From: Candidatus Latescibacterota bacterium
Lineage (GTDB): Bacteria > Latescibacterota > UBA2968
Length of the DNA: 64,000 bases
Direction: 5' to 3'
NCBI GenBank assembly: GCA_021295695.1
Contig: JAGWBW010000002.1
Span: 1 to 64,000, forward strand
Numbering within the stretch: the first letter of the stretch is position 1; the number at the start of each line of letters is the position of its first letter. Positions 33,852 to 42,478 of the stretch are shown here, piece by piece. The notes under the pieces are model-generated. The model searched no databases. It was not told the DNA's origin and worked only from the letters and a program-made list of their open reading frames with translations. Both the position numbers and the translations under genes were made by a program.

Positions 33852-35372
33852 ATTTTGTCCCCCTTGATAAAATGCTTTTACCAGGCTGTCGAGAAAGTTT
33901 TTTGGCTGGCGCACGGCTTCTGCGGTAATGACAAAAGATTGGTGTCCCAACAGCTTTAGCCCATGCCCGTAATCATCAAATAGATCCGGACACACTTCGT
34001 CAACTGTGCGATTTTCTTTTGCTGACTTTTCGGCAAGTGCGCCCAGTGCCTCATCGTCAAAGATGAGTGCGATGCCATAAGCGCTCTGGAATCGCTTGAC
34101 AAACGCGCTTGTGCCCCTCAAGACCAGCAATTGCTGAAGTGCGTGTTCGGGGTTTTCGATCACTTTTTTCGTGACGTGAAACGAATCGATATCTGTCGAT
34201 GGCAATGATTTTTCAAATTTTAGCAATGTGCGTTCACATACGCTGACCAGGCTTCGGGCACCGGTTTGTTCCAGGGCGGCTTGTTCAGCCAATAACCTGA
34301 GGGCGTCGTCGTCAAAAGTTAGATCAATGCCGTAGGCTTTGAAGTCGCGTTGCTTGCCCAAAATTACCGAACTGGTCTGGCTCTGCAAGATCGCGTAGAG
34401 ATCGTCAACGCTCAGGGGGGTTAAAACTGCTGTTACGGGTAACCGCCCCACAAACTCAGACTCGAAACCGTATTTGATCAGGTCTTCTGTTTTGACATAT
34501 TGCAAAAGTGCCGTGCTGTCCTGTTCAGGGGAGATGTCGCGCCCCGATTGAAACCCGACTTTGCCCAGGTTGAGACGCTTGCGCACGATGTCGTCGAGGC
34601 CGCTGAAGGCACCACTTACGATAAACAGGATATTGCGCGTGTTAATTTTTTGACGCTCTACTTTGCCACTGCGCTGAAATTGCATCATGGATTCCATTTG
34701 CGATGTGAGGTCGTGCGGTGCTTTGAGATCGACATCGGTTTCTTCCATGAGTTTGAGCAAGTTGCGCTGAACGCCAGTGCGCGATACATCCGGGCCGACC
34801 TGATTTGAACTCGATGCGATTTTGTCTATTTCGTCGATGTACACGATGCCGTATTGCGCCATTTCAATGCTGCCATCGGCTTCGTGTACGAGTTCTCGAA
34901 TCAGGTCTTCGACATCGCCGCCCACATATCCCGTTTCGCTGAATTTTGTCGCATCGCCCTTGACAAATGGAACGCCAATGCGCTGTGCAATTAACTTGAT
35001 CAAATACGTTTTGCCCACGCCCGTAGGTCCCATCAGGAGTATATTGTTTTTGATTTGTCCCACATTTTTGTGCGAAAATTCCGGGTCTTCGCGGTCGAGT
35101 TTCATGCGATTGTAATGCGTACATATCTTGGTGGCTAAGACTTCTTTTGCTTCGGCTTGCTGCACCACATACTCGTTTAAATAAGCCTCCAACTCTTCGG
35201 GTTTGAGGTCAAAATCTATGGTTGGTTCTGCGGGTTCTTCCATGTGGGGACCTTCCTGCATCCCGGCGGCTTCCCCTTCTGGAAAGACCACCTGGTTCCC
35301 GTATTTTTCTTCGAGGAAATTTTTGAGATCTTTTTGCAATTCTGCTGGAGAAAAAGGTTGTTTTTCAGACAT
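33834..35372 (-). CDS. Variant ClpX-like AAA+ unfoldase
   Basis: This 512-residue protein belongs to the ClpX group of AAA+ ATPases, which unfold proteins for ClpP. Walker A GPTGVGKT is at 115-122, pore loop GYVG at 148-151, Walker B VYIDEID at 177-183, and the arginine-finger region FVGRLP near 308. A VGF tripeptide near 272 sits where ClpX carries the IGF loop that docks ClpP. The N-terminal zinc-binding domain of ordinary ClpX is absent, replaced by an acidic linker. The C-terminal small domain appears twice, near 346-370 and 430-455 (both begin YGI followed by FDD). No clpP is near. It may be a specialised unfoldase. Confidence 0.88.
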   Translation of the reverse strand: MSEKQPFSPAELQKDLKNFLEEKYGNQVVFPEGEAAGMQEGPHMEEPAEPTIDFDLKPEELEAYLNEYVVQQAEAKEVLATKICTHYNRMKLDREDPEFSHKNVGQIKNNILLMGPTGVGKTYLIKLIAQRIGVPFVKGDATKFSETGYVGGDVEDLIRELVHEADGSIEMAQYGIVYIDEIDKIASSSNQVGPDVSRTGVQRNLLKLMEETDVDLKAPHDLTSQMESMMQFQRSGKVERQKINTRNILFIVSGAFSGLDDIVRKRLNLGKVGFQSGRDISPEQDSTALLQYVKTEDLIKYGFESEFVGRLPVTAVLTPLSVDDLYAILQSQTSSVILGKQRDFKAYGIDLTFDDDALRLLAEQAALEQTGARSLVSVCERTLLKFEKSLPSTDIDSFHVTKKVIENPEHALQQLLVLRGTSAFVKRFQSAYGIALIFDDEALGALAEKSAKENRTVDEVCPDLFDDYGHGLKLLGHQSFVITAEAVRQPKNFLDSLVKAFYQGGQNKRIDE

Positions 35373-35521
35373 AAAAAAAGCTCCAGGGTCAAGAGGCTGG
35401 GGACTGGGACAGCTCTCAGTTCATCCCAGAGTAGTAATAACTGAAAGCACCTAAACGATACCAATACTGCTTCTGACTGTCAAGTTATCATCAGAGCATA
35501 CTACGGAGATGAGACACAGGT

Positions 35522-37246
35522 ATGAATCTCAGCCCACTAACACTTCGCCGGTTATGCGATGAATTGCGGCCTCGGATTGACCATCGTCTGATCCGCGATG
35601 TGTTCCTCGTTGGTCGGCGCGATCTCTTTTTACATCTGGGCGATGCCGGGCATCTTTTGCTTTCTGTGCATCCGAGTCGAAGTTGTCTGATGCTGACCCA
35701 ACCGCCCATCGACGCCCAGCGCGTGCGCATCCCCTGGGCAGATCGCTATTTGCACGGTGCGGGTATTATTGGCATTGAGCATGTTCCCCACGAACGCATT
35801 GTGCATCTCGTGGTTCGCAAGCGCGATCGCATTGGCACTACTACCGATTCCCGCATTATATGCGAGTTGATCAACAGGTATGCCAATGTTATTCTCGTCG
35901 ATATGGGAACGGAACGAATTCTGGGGTCGCTCAGGTCTGTTCGCTCGCGCCAGAACCGCGTGCGGGAAATATCGCCGGGAAAGATCTATCAGCCGCCGCC
36001 AGAACTTGACCGCATGCCGCCGGAAAGCGCGAAGTTTTCCTTTTTGATCGATGTTCCCAAAGATATGCGCGCAAACGCGCTTGTACAAAATATTGCGGGG
36101 CTTGATCTTATATCTGCACGCGAATTGCTTCATATTGCTGGTTTTGTGGAAAAACGCCAACTTGCCGCCAGCGATCTCGCAAATTTTGCGGAAATTATTC
36201 GCGCCTTTTTTGCGAATCCGCCATTTTATGACGGAGGCCTGCGCGTGTGCGATGGGGATAATCGCAATGCGGTTTGTGCCCTTGATGTTCGGCATACACA
36301 GATAGAACAGATATATAGTACGCTCAGCGAAGCCATATTGGATGTTGCGGCGTGCGAAATCCAGGCTGAAGCACTTAAAGGGCGACAGAAAAATATTGAG
36401 AAGGATGTGAAAAATCGCCTGACTGTCTGCGAGCGGAAAATTGCCCGTATCCGTGCAGATATCGACGATGCGGGCAATGCAGATTTGTATGAAAACATGG
36501 GAAATGTGCTGATGTGCCATATCGCGCAGATTCCTCTGAATGTCGATACTATCACGCTGCCCGATCTGTTTAATCCATCCGGTGGGGATATGGTCATTCC
36601 CCTCAATCCGAGACGCACGGCTTCGGAAAATGCCAGTGCGTATCTCAAGCGAGCGCGAAAAGCGCGAAAAGGCGCACCTATTCTCGCCAAACGCCTCGTG
36701 ACCGCGCAGAGAGAGAAGGATGAAATCCAGCAGTACATAGATCGCATCAACGCTGTTCGTTCAGAGGCTGAGTTTGATGAGATACGGCAGGAACTGGAAG
36801 ACGCACGTCTGATCAAAGCTCCAAAAAAGAGACCGCAATCCAGGTCTAAACGTCAGCCTGGCGATATTCATCCCAGGCGGTATCGCACACAAGATGGTTG
36901 GCGCGTGCTGGTGGGGCGGAATAATGCGGAAAATGACAGGCTTACCAAAAGTTCAGGCCGCGACGATCTCTTTTTGCACGTTCACGGATGTCCGGGATCC
37001 CATGTGATTCTCAAACGCGATGGCAGAGCGGACCGCCCTTCTCGAAAAACGCTTGAAGAAGCGGCCAGTCTGGCGGCTTATTGGAGCAAAGCGCGAGGGT
37101 CCAAAAGTGTGCCGGTCAATTATACGGAGGTGCGCTATGTGCAAAAACCGCGCGGGGCACCGCCGGGCCTGGTCACGATTCGCAATGAAAAAACCGTGAT
37201 GGTCTCGCCTCGTGAACTCAGGCGTGAGGATGGGGAGTATTCGTAA
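35522..37246 (+). CDS. NFACT-family RqcH/FbpA-like protein (ribosome quality control)
   Basis: RqcH binds stalled 50S subunits and adds alanine tails to nascent chains. The order of domains matches: NFACT-N (LFLHLGDAGHLLLSVHPSR near 37-55), a helix-hairpin-helix, a long coiled coil at about 270-430, and the NFACT-R domain with DDLFLHVHGCPGSHVILK near residues 480-497. The C-terminal NFACT-C is not evident, so this 574-residue form matches shorter RqcH proteins. It is divergent from the ClpX-like gene, which might be related in function (protein quality control), but that is only context. Confidence 0.9.
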   Translation: MNLSPLTLRRLCDELRPRIDHRLIRDVFLVGRRDLFLHLGDAGHLLLSVHPSRSCLMLTQPPIDAQRVRIPWADRYLHGAGIIGIEHVPHERIVHLVVRKRDRIGTTTDSRIICELINRYANVILVDMGTERILGSLRSVRSRQNRVREISPGKIYQPPPELDRMPPESAKFSFLIDVPKDMRANALVQNIAGLDLISARELLHIAGFVEKRQLAASDLANFAEIIRAFFANPPFYDGGLRVCDGDNRNAVCALDVRHTQIEQIYSTLSEAILDVAACEIQAEALKGRQKNIEKDVKNRLTVCERKIARIRADIDDAGNADLYENMGNVLMCHIAQIPLNVDTITLPDLFNPSGGDMVIPLNPRRTASENASAYLKRARKARKGAPILAKRLVTAQREKDEIQQYIDRINAVRSEAEFDEIRQELEDARLIKAPKKRPQSRSKRQPGDIHPRRYRTQDGWRVLVGRNNAENDRLTKSSGRDDLFLHVHGCPGSHVILKRDGRADRPSRKTLEEAASLAAYWSKARGSKSVPVNYTEVRYVQKPRGAPPGLVTIRNEKTVMVSPRELRREDGEYS

Positions 37247-37275
37247 AAAATTTTTATTTTTTCAAGGGAGATATT

Positions 37276-38007
37276 GTGTCGCGAAAGAAGGTGTTGATTA
37301 CAGGTGCAGCAGGGCGAATTGGCGTGGTGCTCACAGATGGTTTGTACGAGCGATATCAACTGAGAGTGCTGTACAATCGCACGATTTTAGATCAGAAGTA
37401 CGACGAGGAAGTGATGGTGGCAAATATTACGGATCTGGAGAAGATGGAAGAGGCCGTGGATGGAATGGATGCGGTGGTTCACATGGCGGGGAATCCGTCG
37501 GGTGGTGCGACGTTTGAAGAAACAGTGGGGGCGAATATTATTGGTACCTACAATATCTATGAGGCGTGCAAGCGCAGGGGAGTGAAGCGGGTGATTTTTG
37601 CCAGTACAAATCACGTTACGGGTATGTACGAGAAGAAGGGGCCTATTTATACGACCTGGGAAATGCCTGTGCGTCCCGATAGTTATTACGGTGCGAGCAA
37701 AGCGTATGGCGAAGCATTGGGTCGGTATTATGTCGATGAATATGGTCTGTCTGTGATTTGCCATCGCATTGGGTCTTTTCAGCCTGTTTCTTCTGTTCAG
37801 AATCGAGGCAGTGACCGCATTTTGTCGTCCTGGCTGAGTTATAAAGATACGGTGCAGTTGACCTGGCGAAGTATTGAGGCGTCGGAGAAAATTGATTTTG
37901 CGATTTATTACGGTATTTCGGGCAATACGCGAGCGTATTGGGATATTCAGAATGCGCGCGAAGAGATCGGGTATGATCCCGTGGATAATGCTGAGGATTA
38001 TGTGTAA
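37276..38007 (+). CDS. NAD(P)-dependent sugar epimerase/dehydratase (extended SDR, uronate dehydrogenase-like)
   Basis: The 243-residue enzyme has the Rossmann motif TGAAGRIG at residues 9-16, an FASTNHVTG strand, and the catalytic YGASK (Tyr and Lys near 135-139). Its size and the NHVTGMY loop resemble bacterial uronate dehydrogenase, which oxidises hexuronates to lactones; other sugar substrates are possible. The start is GTG at 37276 with AAGGGAG upstream. It follows the RqcH gene by 29 nt and is followed by a terminator. Confidence 0.85.
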   Translation: MSRKKVLITGAAGRIGVVLTDGLYERYQLRVLYNRTILDQKYDEEVMVANITDLEKMEEAVDGMDAVVHMAGNPSGGATFEETVGANIIGTYNIYEACKRRGVKRVIFASTNHVTGMYEKKGPIYTTWEMPVRPDSYYGASKAYGEALGRYYVDEYGLSVICHRIGSFQPVSSVQNRGSDRILSSWLSYKDTVQLTWRSIEASEKIDFAIYYGISGNTRAYWDIQNAREEIGYDPVDNAEDYV

Positions 38008-38017
38008 CGAGAAATGC

Positions 38018-38056
38018 TAAAACCCGCCGATTGTGAGCAGTCGGCGGGTTTTTTGT
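38018..38056 (+). terminator. Terminator after the SDR gene
   Basis: A perfect 10-bp stem (AACCCGCCGA at 38021-38030 with TCGGCGGGTT at 38041-38050) is followed by six T. It lies between converging genes and may also act for folD. Confidence 0.9.
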
Positions 38057-38073
38057 GTCTGAATGCGACGGCT

Positions 38074-38955
38074 TTAGGCGAGACTGTGCCTGCGTTTGGC
38101 CGATGTTATGGTGTTGTACAAAAGCATGGTGATGGTCATGGGACCAACGCCGCCCGGGACGGGTGTGATGGCGCGCGCTTTTTTGCTGATAGCGGTGTAA
38201 TCGACATCGCCAACGAGGCGATAACCCGCTTTTTTGGATTTGTCGGGTACGCGGTTGACGCCAATGTCGATTACTACTGCGCCGTCTTGTACCATATCGG
38301 CAGTAATGGTTTTAGGATGCCCTGTCACAACGATGAGGATATCTGCCTGACGGGTGAAGTAGCCGAGGTCGTGTGTGCCGGTATGGCATAAGGTGACGGT
38401 GGCATTTGATGCTTTTTGCGAAAGGATGTTGGCGAGGGGGCGGCCCACCAGGGTGCTGCGCCCCACGATGACGACGTGTTTGCCCGCTACTTCAAAGTTG
38501 CCGCGTTTGAGGATTTGTTGAACGCCGTGCGGCGTGCAGGGCAAAAAGCCTTCTTCACCGCGCATGAGGCGACCGAGGTTGACCGGGTGGAGGCCATCTA
38601 CGTCTTTGTCGGGTGATATGCTGTTGAGGGCGGTTTGTTCGTCAAAGCCTTCGGGCAGGGGGAGTTGAACGAGGATGCCGTGAATGGTGGGGTCGTCGTT
38701 GAGTTGTTCGATGGTGTCGAGGAGGTCGGATTCGGGCTGGTCGGCTGTCAGGGTGTGTTCAATAGAATATATGCCGGTGTCTGCACATGCTTTGCGTTTG
38801 CCTTTGATGTAGGATATGGATGCTGGATCGTCGCCGACGAGTACGACCGCGAGGCCCGGGGTGAGGTTGTGATTTGTTTTGAGGTTTCTGACTTCTTTGG
38901 TCATTTCAGCGCGCATGGTTTTGGACAGGTTTGTGCCGTTTATAATTTTTGCCAT
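38074..38955 (-). CDS. folD: FolD, methylene-tetrahydrofolate dehydrogenase/cyclohydrolase
   Basis: FolD interconverts 5,10-methylene-THF and 10-formyl-THF in one-carbon metabolism. Catalytic-region SYIKGKRKACADTGI (with the key Lys) near residues 48-62, PLPEGFDEQ, GRSTLVGRPLANIL near 165, and the closing PGGVGPMTITMLL are all present. The length of 293 aa is usual. It stands alone on this strand; the 191-nt gap upstream (38956-39146) shows no clear promoter boxes. Confidence 0.95.
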   Translation of the reverse strand: MAKIINGTNLSKTMRAEMTKEVRNLKTNHNLTPGLAVVLVGDDPASISYIKGKRKACADTGIYSIEHTLTADQPESDLLDTIEQLNDDPTIHGILVQLPLPEGFDEQTALNSISPDKDVDGLHPVNLGRLMRGEEGFLPCTPHGVQQILKRGNFEVAGKHVVIVGRSTLVGRPLANILSQKASNATVTLCHTGTHDLGYFTRQADILIVVTGHPKTITADMVQDGAVVIDIGVNRVPDKSKKAGYRLVGDVDYTAISKKARAITPVPGGVGPMTITMLLYNTITSAKRRHSLA

Positions 38956-39146
38956 GGTTGCTTTCTCCCATGTGAATGCCCAAAATAAAAATACGCCCGG
39001 GCGATGTGATTGTTTTTAGCCCAGGCGGTCGGCGTGTGTTTATAGTCCAGTGCTTCCTCGTGGTTATTTCCACGTTTCCGCCAGTTACACTGGAAATTTC
39101 TGTAAATTTAAGGGATTTGGGCAGACAATCCAAATTTTTTTCTGGG

Positions 39147-40043
39147 TTACCAGCCCGCATTTTTCAAATAAGTCAAATTGTGATGGGCACTTTCGAATGC
39201 GTTTAGGCCGCTGTCGGGGAGAATGTCCTGTTCAATAACTGCCCAACCACTGAAGTTTATTTCTGCGAGTGTTTTGTGGATGGCTTTAAAATCGACAGAG
39301 CCGCGGCCGAGTTCGGGGAAGACCTGAGAGACTACGCCGTCAAAGTAATCGCCCTTTCGTGCCAATACCTGAGCCAAAACGGTTTTGTCGCATTCTTTGA
39401 TGTGGAGATGCCGAATGCGGTCGGGATAGCGTTTGATCAGTGCAACGGGGTCGTGACCGCCATACGTGGTGTGGGCTGTATCTGGACATAAGCCGAGATA
39501 TGTGGGGTCGGTCTCTGCCATGAGCCGATCTATTTCCCTGGCGGTTTCAATCCACGAGCCAACGTGGGGATGAAATGCGGCTTTGAGGCCGAGTTCAAGG
39601 TCGCACATTTTGGCAAATTCAGCGATGTTTTTGATAAAGTGTTGCCAGCCCGTTTCATCCAGTCCATCTTCGGGGCGGATTCTGCCCGCGCGTTTTGACC
39701 GTTTGTGAGGTGCAAAGAGAAAATCGGATAGGGTGACGAGTTTACAGCCCATGTCCGAGAGCAGACGCACCACTGTCAGGGCTTCTTTATAGGTTTCGGC
39801 TTGCGCCTGTAGATCGACAAGGTTGACCGGGACATAAGCGGATATCAGGGTTAGTCCTCGGCTGTCCAGTTCGTCGCGGAGTTGGCTTTGATCCAGGGGC
39901 AAGTAGCCATAAGGGCCGAGTTCTGTGCCCTTGTAACCCGCTTCGCTCATTTCGTCTAAAACCTGTGAATAGGGCGGTACATTGGGTGTGTCTTTCATCA
40001 CAACACCCCAGGAAACAGGTGCTGTGGCGAGTTCTATTTTCAC
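39147..40043 (-). CDS. Sugar phosphate isomerase/epimerase (IolE/xylose isomerase-like TIM barrel)
   Basis: The protein (298 aa) has the AP-endonuclease-2/xylose isomerase-like fold: APVSWGVV at the start, KGTELGPYGYLP near 40, HPHVGSWIETA, CPDTAHTTYGGHDP and GWAVIEQD near the end, with the His, Glu and Asp expected for a metal site. The opening resembles inosose dehydratase (IolE). A frame running to 40505 overlaps the neighbouring gene and its extension is low-complexity, so the GTG at 40043, 8 nt after a GGAG, is chosen. It lies 22 nt downstream of the BNR-protein gene, so the two may degrade one carbohydrate. Confidence 0.85.
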   Translation of the reverse strand: MKIELATAPVSWGVVMKDTPNVPPYSQVLDEMSEAGYKGTELGPYGYLPLDQSQLRDELDSRGLTLISAYVPVNLVDLQAQAETYKEALTVVRLLSDMGCKLVTLSDFLFAPHKRSKRAGRIRPEDGLDETGWQHFIKNIAEFAKMCDLELGLKAAFHPHVGSWIETAREIDRLMAETDPTYLGLCPDTAHTTYGGHDPVALIKRYPDRIRHLHIKECDKTVLAQVLARKGDYFDGVVSQVFPELGRGSVDFKAIHKTLAEINFSGWAVIEQDILPDSGLNAFESAHHNLTYLKNAGW

Positions 40044-40065
40044 GTTGGATTCTCCGTCAGAGCGG

Positions 40066-41475
40066 TCAAAGGGAAATCGGATGCTCAAAATCGCTTTCCA
40101 TTGTTTCGGGGAGTTGATAGGCGTTGCCTTTTTTGTCGCAGAAGTAAAGGCATGATTTGGATGCTTGTCGCGCATTGCCGTCAGCCCACAGGGCGTAGAA
40201 GTCGGGGTGTGCATTGACGGGGCTTCGGGCATAGGTGTGGTTGCGGGTGCTGTCTTGCGTGAGTTGTTTGACGCGCTTCCACGTTTGTTCACTGCGTTCC
40301 CACATCGCCATTTCTCCGCCGGGGTTGTAGGGTTGTGGTCCGGTTTCTGTGGGGGCGATGACGCGCCATGTACCGTCTGCTTCGAGGTAGAGGGATCCCA
40401 TGTCGTAGTTGCTGTCGGATATGGTGATGGGGTGGGTGTGCCAGTCGCTCCCAGTCCATTGCAATAGGGTCCAGGTGCGCGGGCCATTTTCCGGGCCCGA
40501 TTCATAACCTTTGCTGGTGATGACGAGGATGACGGGTTTGCCCTGTGGGTCGAGGCGAATATCTTTGAGATAGACTTTTAGTTCTTCGGCTTCGTAATCG
40601 CGCACGAGGGCGTTGTTGTGTGGGGTTGTTAGTGGAATTTCGACGGGTTCACCGGCTGCGTTTTGCCAGGTTTGTCCAAAGTCGGGGGTTTCGAGATAGT
40701 AGAGGTTGGTGCGCCAGTTGAGACCTTGTGGGGCGGGGTGGTAGTTAAAGGCTGTGACAGCTTTGTGGCTGGAGCATATACTGATTTGATAATGGCCTTT
40801 TTCAATGGCGGCCAGGCGCGTCCATTCGGACCATTTGACGCCGTTGGGGCTGGTCGTGAAGAAGAGGGTGCGGTCGGCCGGGTCTTTGTAGCGGGTGACA
40901 AAGTTGATGAAGCCGCGATTCGGTAAGTGCCAGGTTTGCATGTAGGAAAAGTTGTCCATGGGCTGTTCTTTGCCGTTGAGGCGATAGGTCGCGTCAATTT
41001 GTTCAAATTTGTCAATGGCGTAGGGTTCTGTGCTTCGGTGGATATATGAAGGGCGCGATAAGCCGTGTGCGGTTGAGAAGATCCAGATATAGCCGTTGTC
41101 GTCTATGGAAATGACGGGGTTGTCGTGGGCGTCGGCTGTGTTTTTGTCGAGGAGGATGGTCGGTCGGGGTACTTGTCGGGTTTTGTGGTCGAAGTAGGAG
41201 ATCATGTGCAGGAGAAAACCGCTGCGATTGCGCGAGAATGCGTGGTCGCCATTGAGGTCTTCTTTGCTGTGTTTGAGATGTGCGTCAACGGGTGTGCCGC
41301 CGTAACAGAAGAAGGTTTTGTCAACTTCGGGACGGTACACGGCAAAGGGGCGATGTTTGGCACAGTAGGTGCCCAATCCGCCGCTGTATTTGTACACGTA
41401 TTCATCGCCCGATGGCTGGTTGTAATACCATATCCCGCGATAGCCCGTGTCTTTTTGGTTTATGGTGAGGGTCAT
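40066..41475 (-). CDS. BNR-repeat glycosidase/neuraminidase-like protein
   Basis: This 469-residue protein starts MTLTINQKDTGYRGIWYYNQP and is built from beta-propeller-like repeats, with several Asp-box-like turns (for example SPNGVKWSEW and PDFGQTWQN) and repeated aromatic strands. It matches the BNR repeat-containing family found beside sugar-degradation genes. No signal peptide is seen from the ATG at 41475, which has an AAAGGAG Shine-Dalgarno. A longer frame to 41643 is rejected for lack of a ribosome site. The exact glycan substrate is not known. It forms a likely operon with the isomerase gene. Confidence 0.8.
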   Translation of the reverse strand: MTLTINQKDTGYRGIWYYNQPSGDEYVYKYSGGLGTYCAKHRPFAVYRPEVDKTFFCYGGTPVDAHLKHSKEDLNGDHAFSRNRSGFLLHMISYFDHKTRQVPRPTILLDKNTADAHDNPVISIDDNGYIWIFSTAHGLSRPSYIHRSTEPYAIDKFEQIDATYRLNGKEQPMDNFSYMQTWHLPNRGFINFVTRYKDPADRTLFFTTSPNGVKWSEWTRLAAIEKGHYQISICSSHKAVTAFNYHPAPQGLNWRTNLYYLETPDFGQTWQNAAGEPVEIPLTTPHNNALVRDYEAEELKVYLKDIRLDPQGKPVILVITSKGYESGPENGPRTWTLLQWTGSDWHTHPITISDSNYDMGSLYLEADGTWRVIAPTETGPQPYNPGGEMAMWERSEQTWKRVKQLTQDSTRNHTYARSPVNAHPDFYALWADGNARQASKSCLYFCDKKGNAYQLPETMESDFEHPISL

Positions 41476-41629
41476 GTTTTCTCCTTTAGAAGTTTGTGGA
41501 TGAAAAAAGAAAGGGAAAAAGAAACTCGCGTCAAGTTTCTTGACAAAGTTTGGTTTCATGGCTTCATTAAAAAATAATGTGCCATGTAGGGTGGTGTCCC
41601 GTGCCCGCCCGCTCTTAGAAAGGATTATT

Positions 41630-42382
41630 ATGTCGAATTCCACGATTGATGTGTTGATGTCGCACAGGAGTATTCGGAGGTTTGAAGATCGGCCGTTGCC
41701 CGATGGGGTGTTGGAGACTCTGATTCAGTGCGGGCAGCAGGCGAGTACGTCGAGCAATTTGCAGGCTTATACGGTGATTCATGTGGCTGATTCGGAGCGA
41801 AAAAAGAAGCTGGCCGAGTTGTGTGCCGATCAGGTGCAGATTCATCAGAGTGCGGCATTTTTGGCTTTTTGTGCGGATTTGCATCGAGATTGGATGGCGA
41901 ATCAGATGCACGGGGTCGAGCGGTTTGATGGGGATTATGTCGAGGCGTTGATGATTGCGACGGTGGATGTCGCGCTGATGATGCAGAATGTGGCGATTGC
42001 GGCGGAGTCTATGGGGTTGGGCATTTGTATGATTGGGGCGATGCGGAATAATCCAAAGGGTGTGGGTGAATTGCTCGGTTTGCCGCCTTATGTTGTGGCT
42101 GTGTCTGGTTTTTGTATTGGATATCCCGCGCAGGAGCCAGAGGTGAAACCGCGTTTGCCCCTCGATGCGGTGTTGCACCGGGAGCGTTATCTGGACGATG
42201 AGACGCATTGCGCGATTATGAAGGATTACGATCAGAAGATGGTGGAGTTTTATGCGTCACAGGGAATGCACGAAGGAGATCAGCGATGGACTACGGTGGT
42301 GGGAGGACGCACCGGGCAATTCCATGTGCGTGAGGAACTGGACGAGTTTTTGACGGCGCAGGGGTTTAAGTTGCGGCGATGA
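41630..42382 (+). CDS. NfsA-like NAD(P)H-dependent nitroreductase/flavin oxidoreductase
   Basis: This FMN enzyme (250 aa) reduces nitro compounds or quinones. Family features are SHRSIRRFEDRPLP at the start, TSSNLQAYTV near 38-47, a central MGLGICMIGAMRNNP, and VVAVSGFCIGYPAQEPEVKPRLPLDAV near 160-190, typical of the NfsA/FRP group. The ATG at 41630 with a GAAAGGAT ribosome site is preferred to a start 30 codons earlier. It is divergent from the BNR gene. Its physiological substrate is unknown. Confidence 0.88.
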   Translation: MSNSTIDVLMSHRSIRRFEDRPLPDGVLETLIQCGQQASTSSNLQAYTVIHVADSERKKKLAELCADQVQIHQSAAFLAFCADLHRDWMANQMHGVERFDGDYVEALMIATVDVALMMQNVAIAAESMGLGICMIGAMRNNPKGVGELLGLPPYVVAVSGFCIGYPAQEPEVKPRLPLDAVLHRERYLDDETHCAIMKDYDQKMVEFYASQGMHEGDQRWTTVVGGRTGQFHVREELDEFLTAQGFKLRR

Positions 42383-42427
42383 TGGGACTCACACGAAGGC
42401 ACAAAGGGATATTTGAGACTTTGTAGT

Positions 42428-42475
42428 TTTGTGTGAGAATATTCTTTATATTTTAATGTCTTTGTGTGAGAATAT
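42428..42475. repeat. 15-nt direct repeat upstream of the fic gene
   Basis: The identical 15-mer TTTGTGTGAGAATAT occurs at 42428-42442 and 42461-42475, 33 nt apart from start to start (about three helical turns), and the second copy ends 4 nt before the fic ATG. The position suggests an operator, but this is an inference. Confidence 0.8.
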
Positions 42476-42478
42476 ACC

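Noticed and set aside
40044-40505. N-terminal extension of the sugar isomerase gene
   Set aside because: It overlaps the BNR-protein gene and encodes a Pro/Thr-rich, low-complexity stretch; the GTG at 40043 with GGAG upstream fits the fold.
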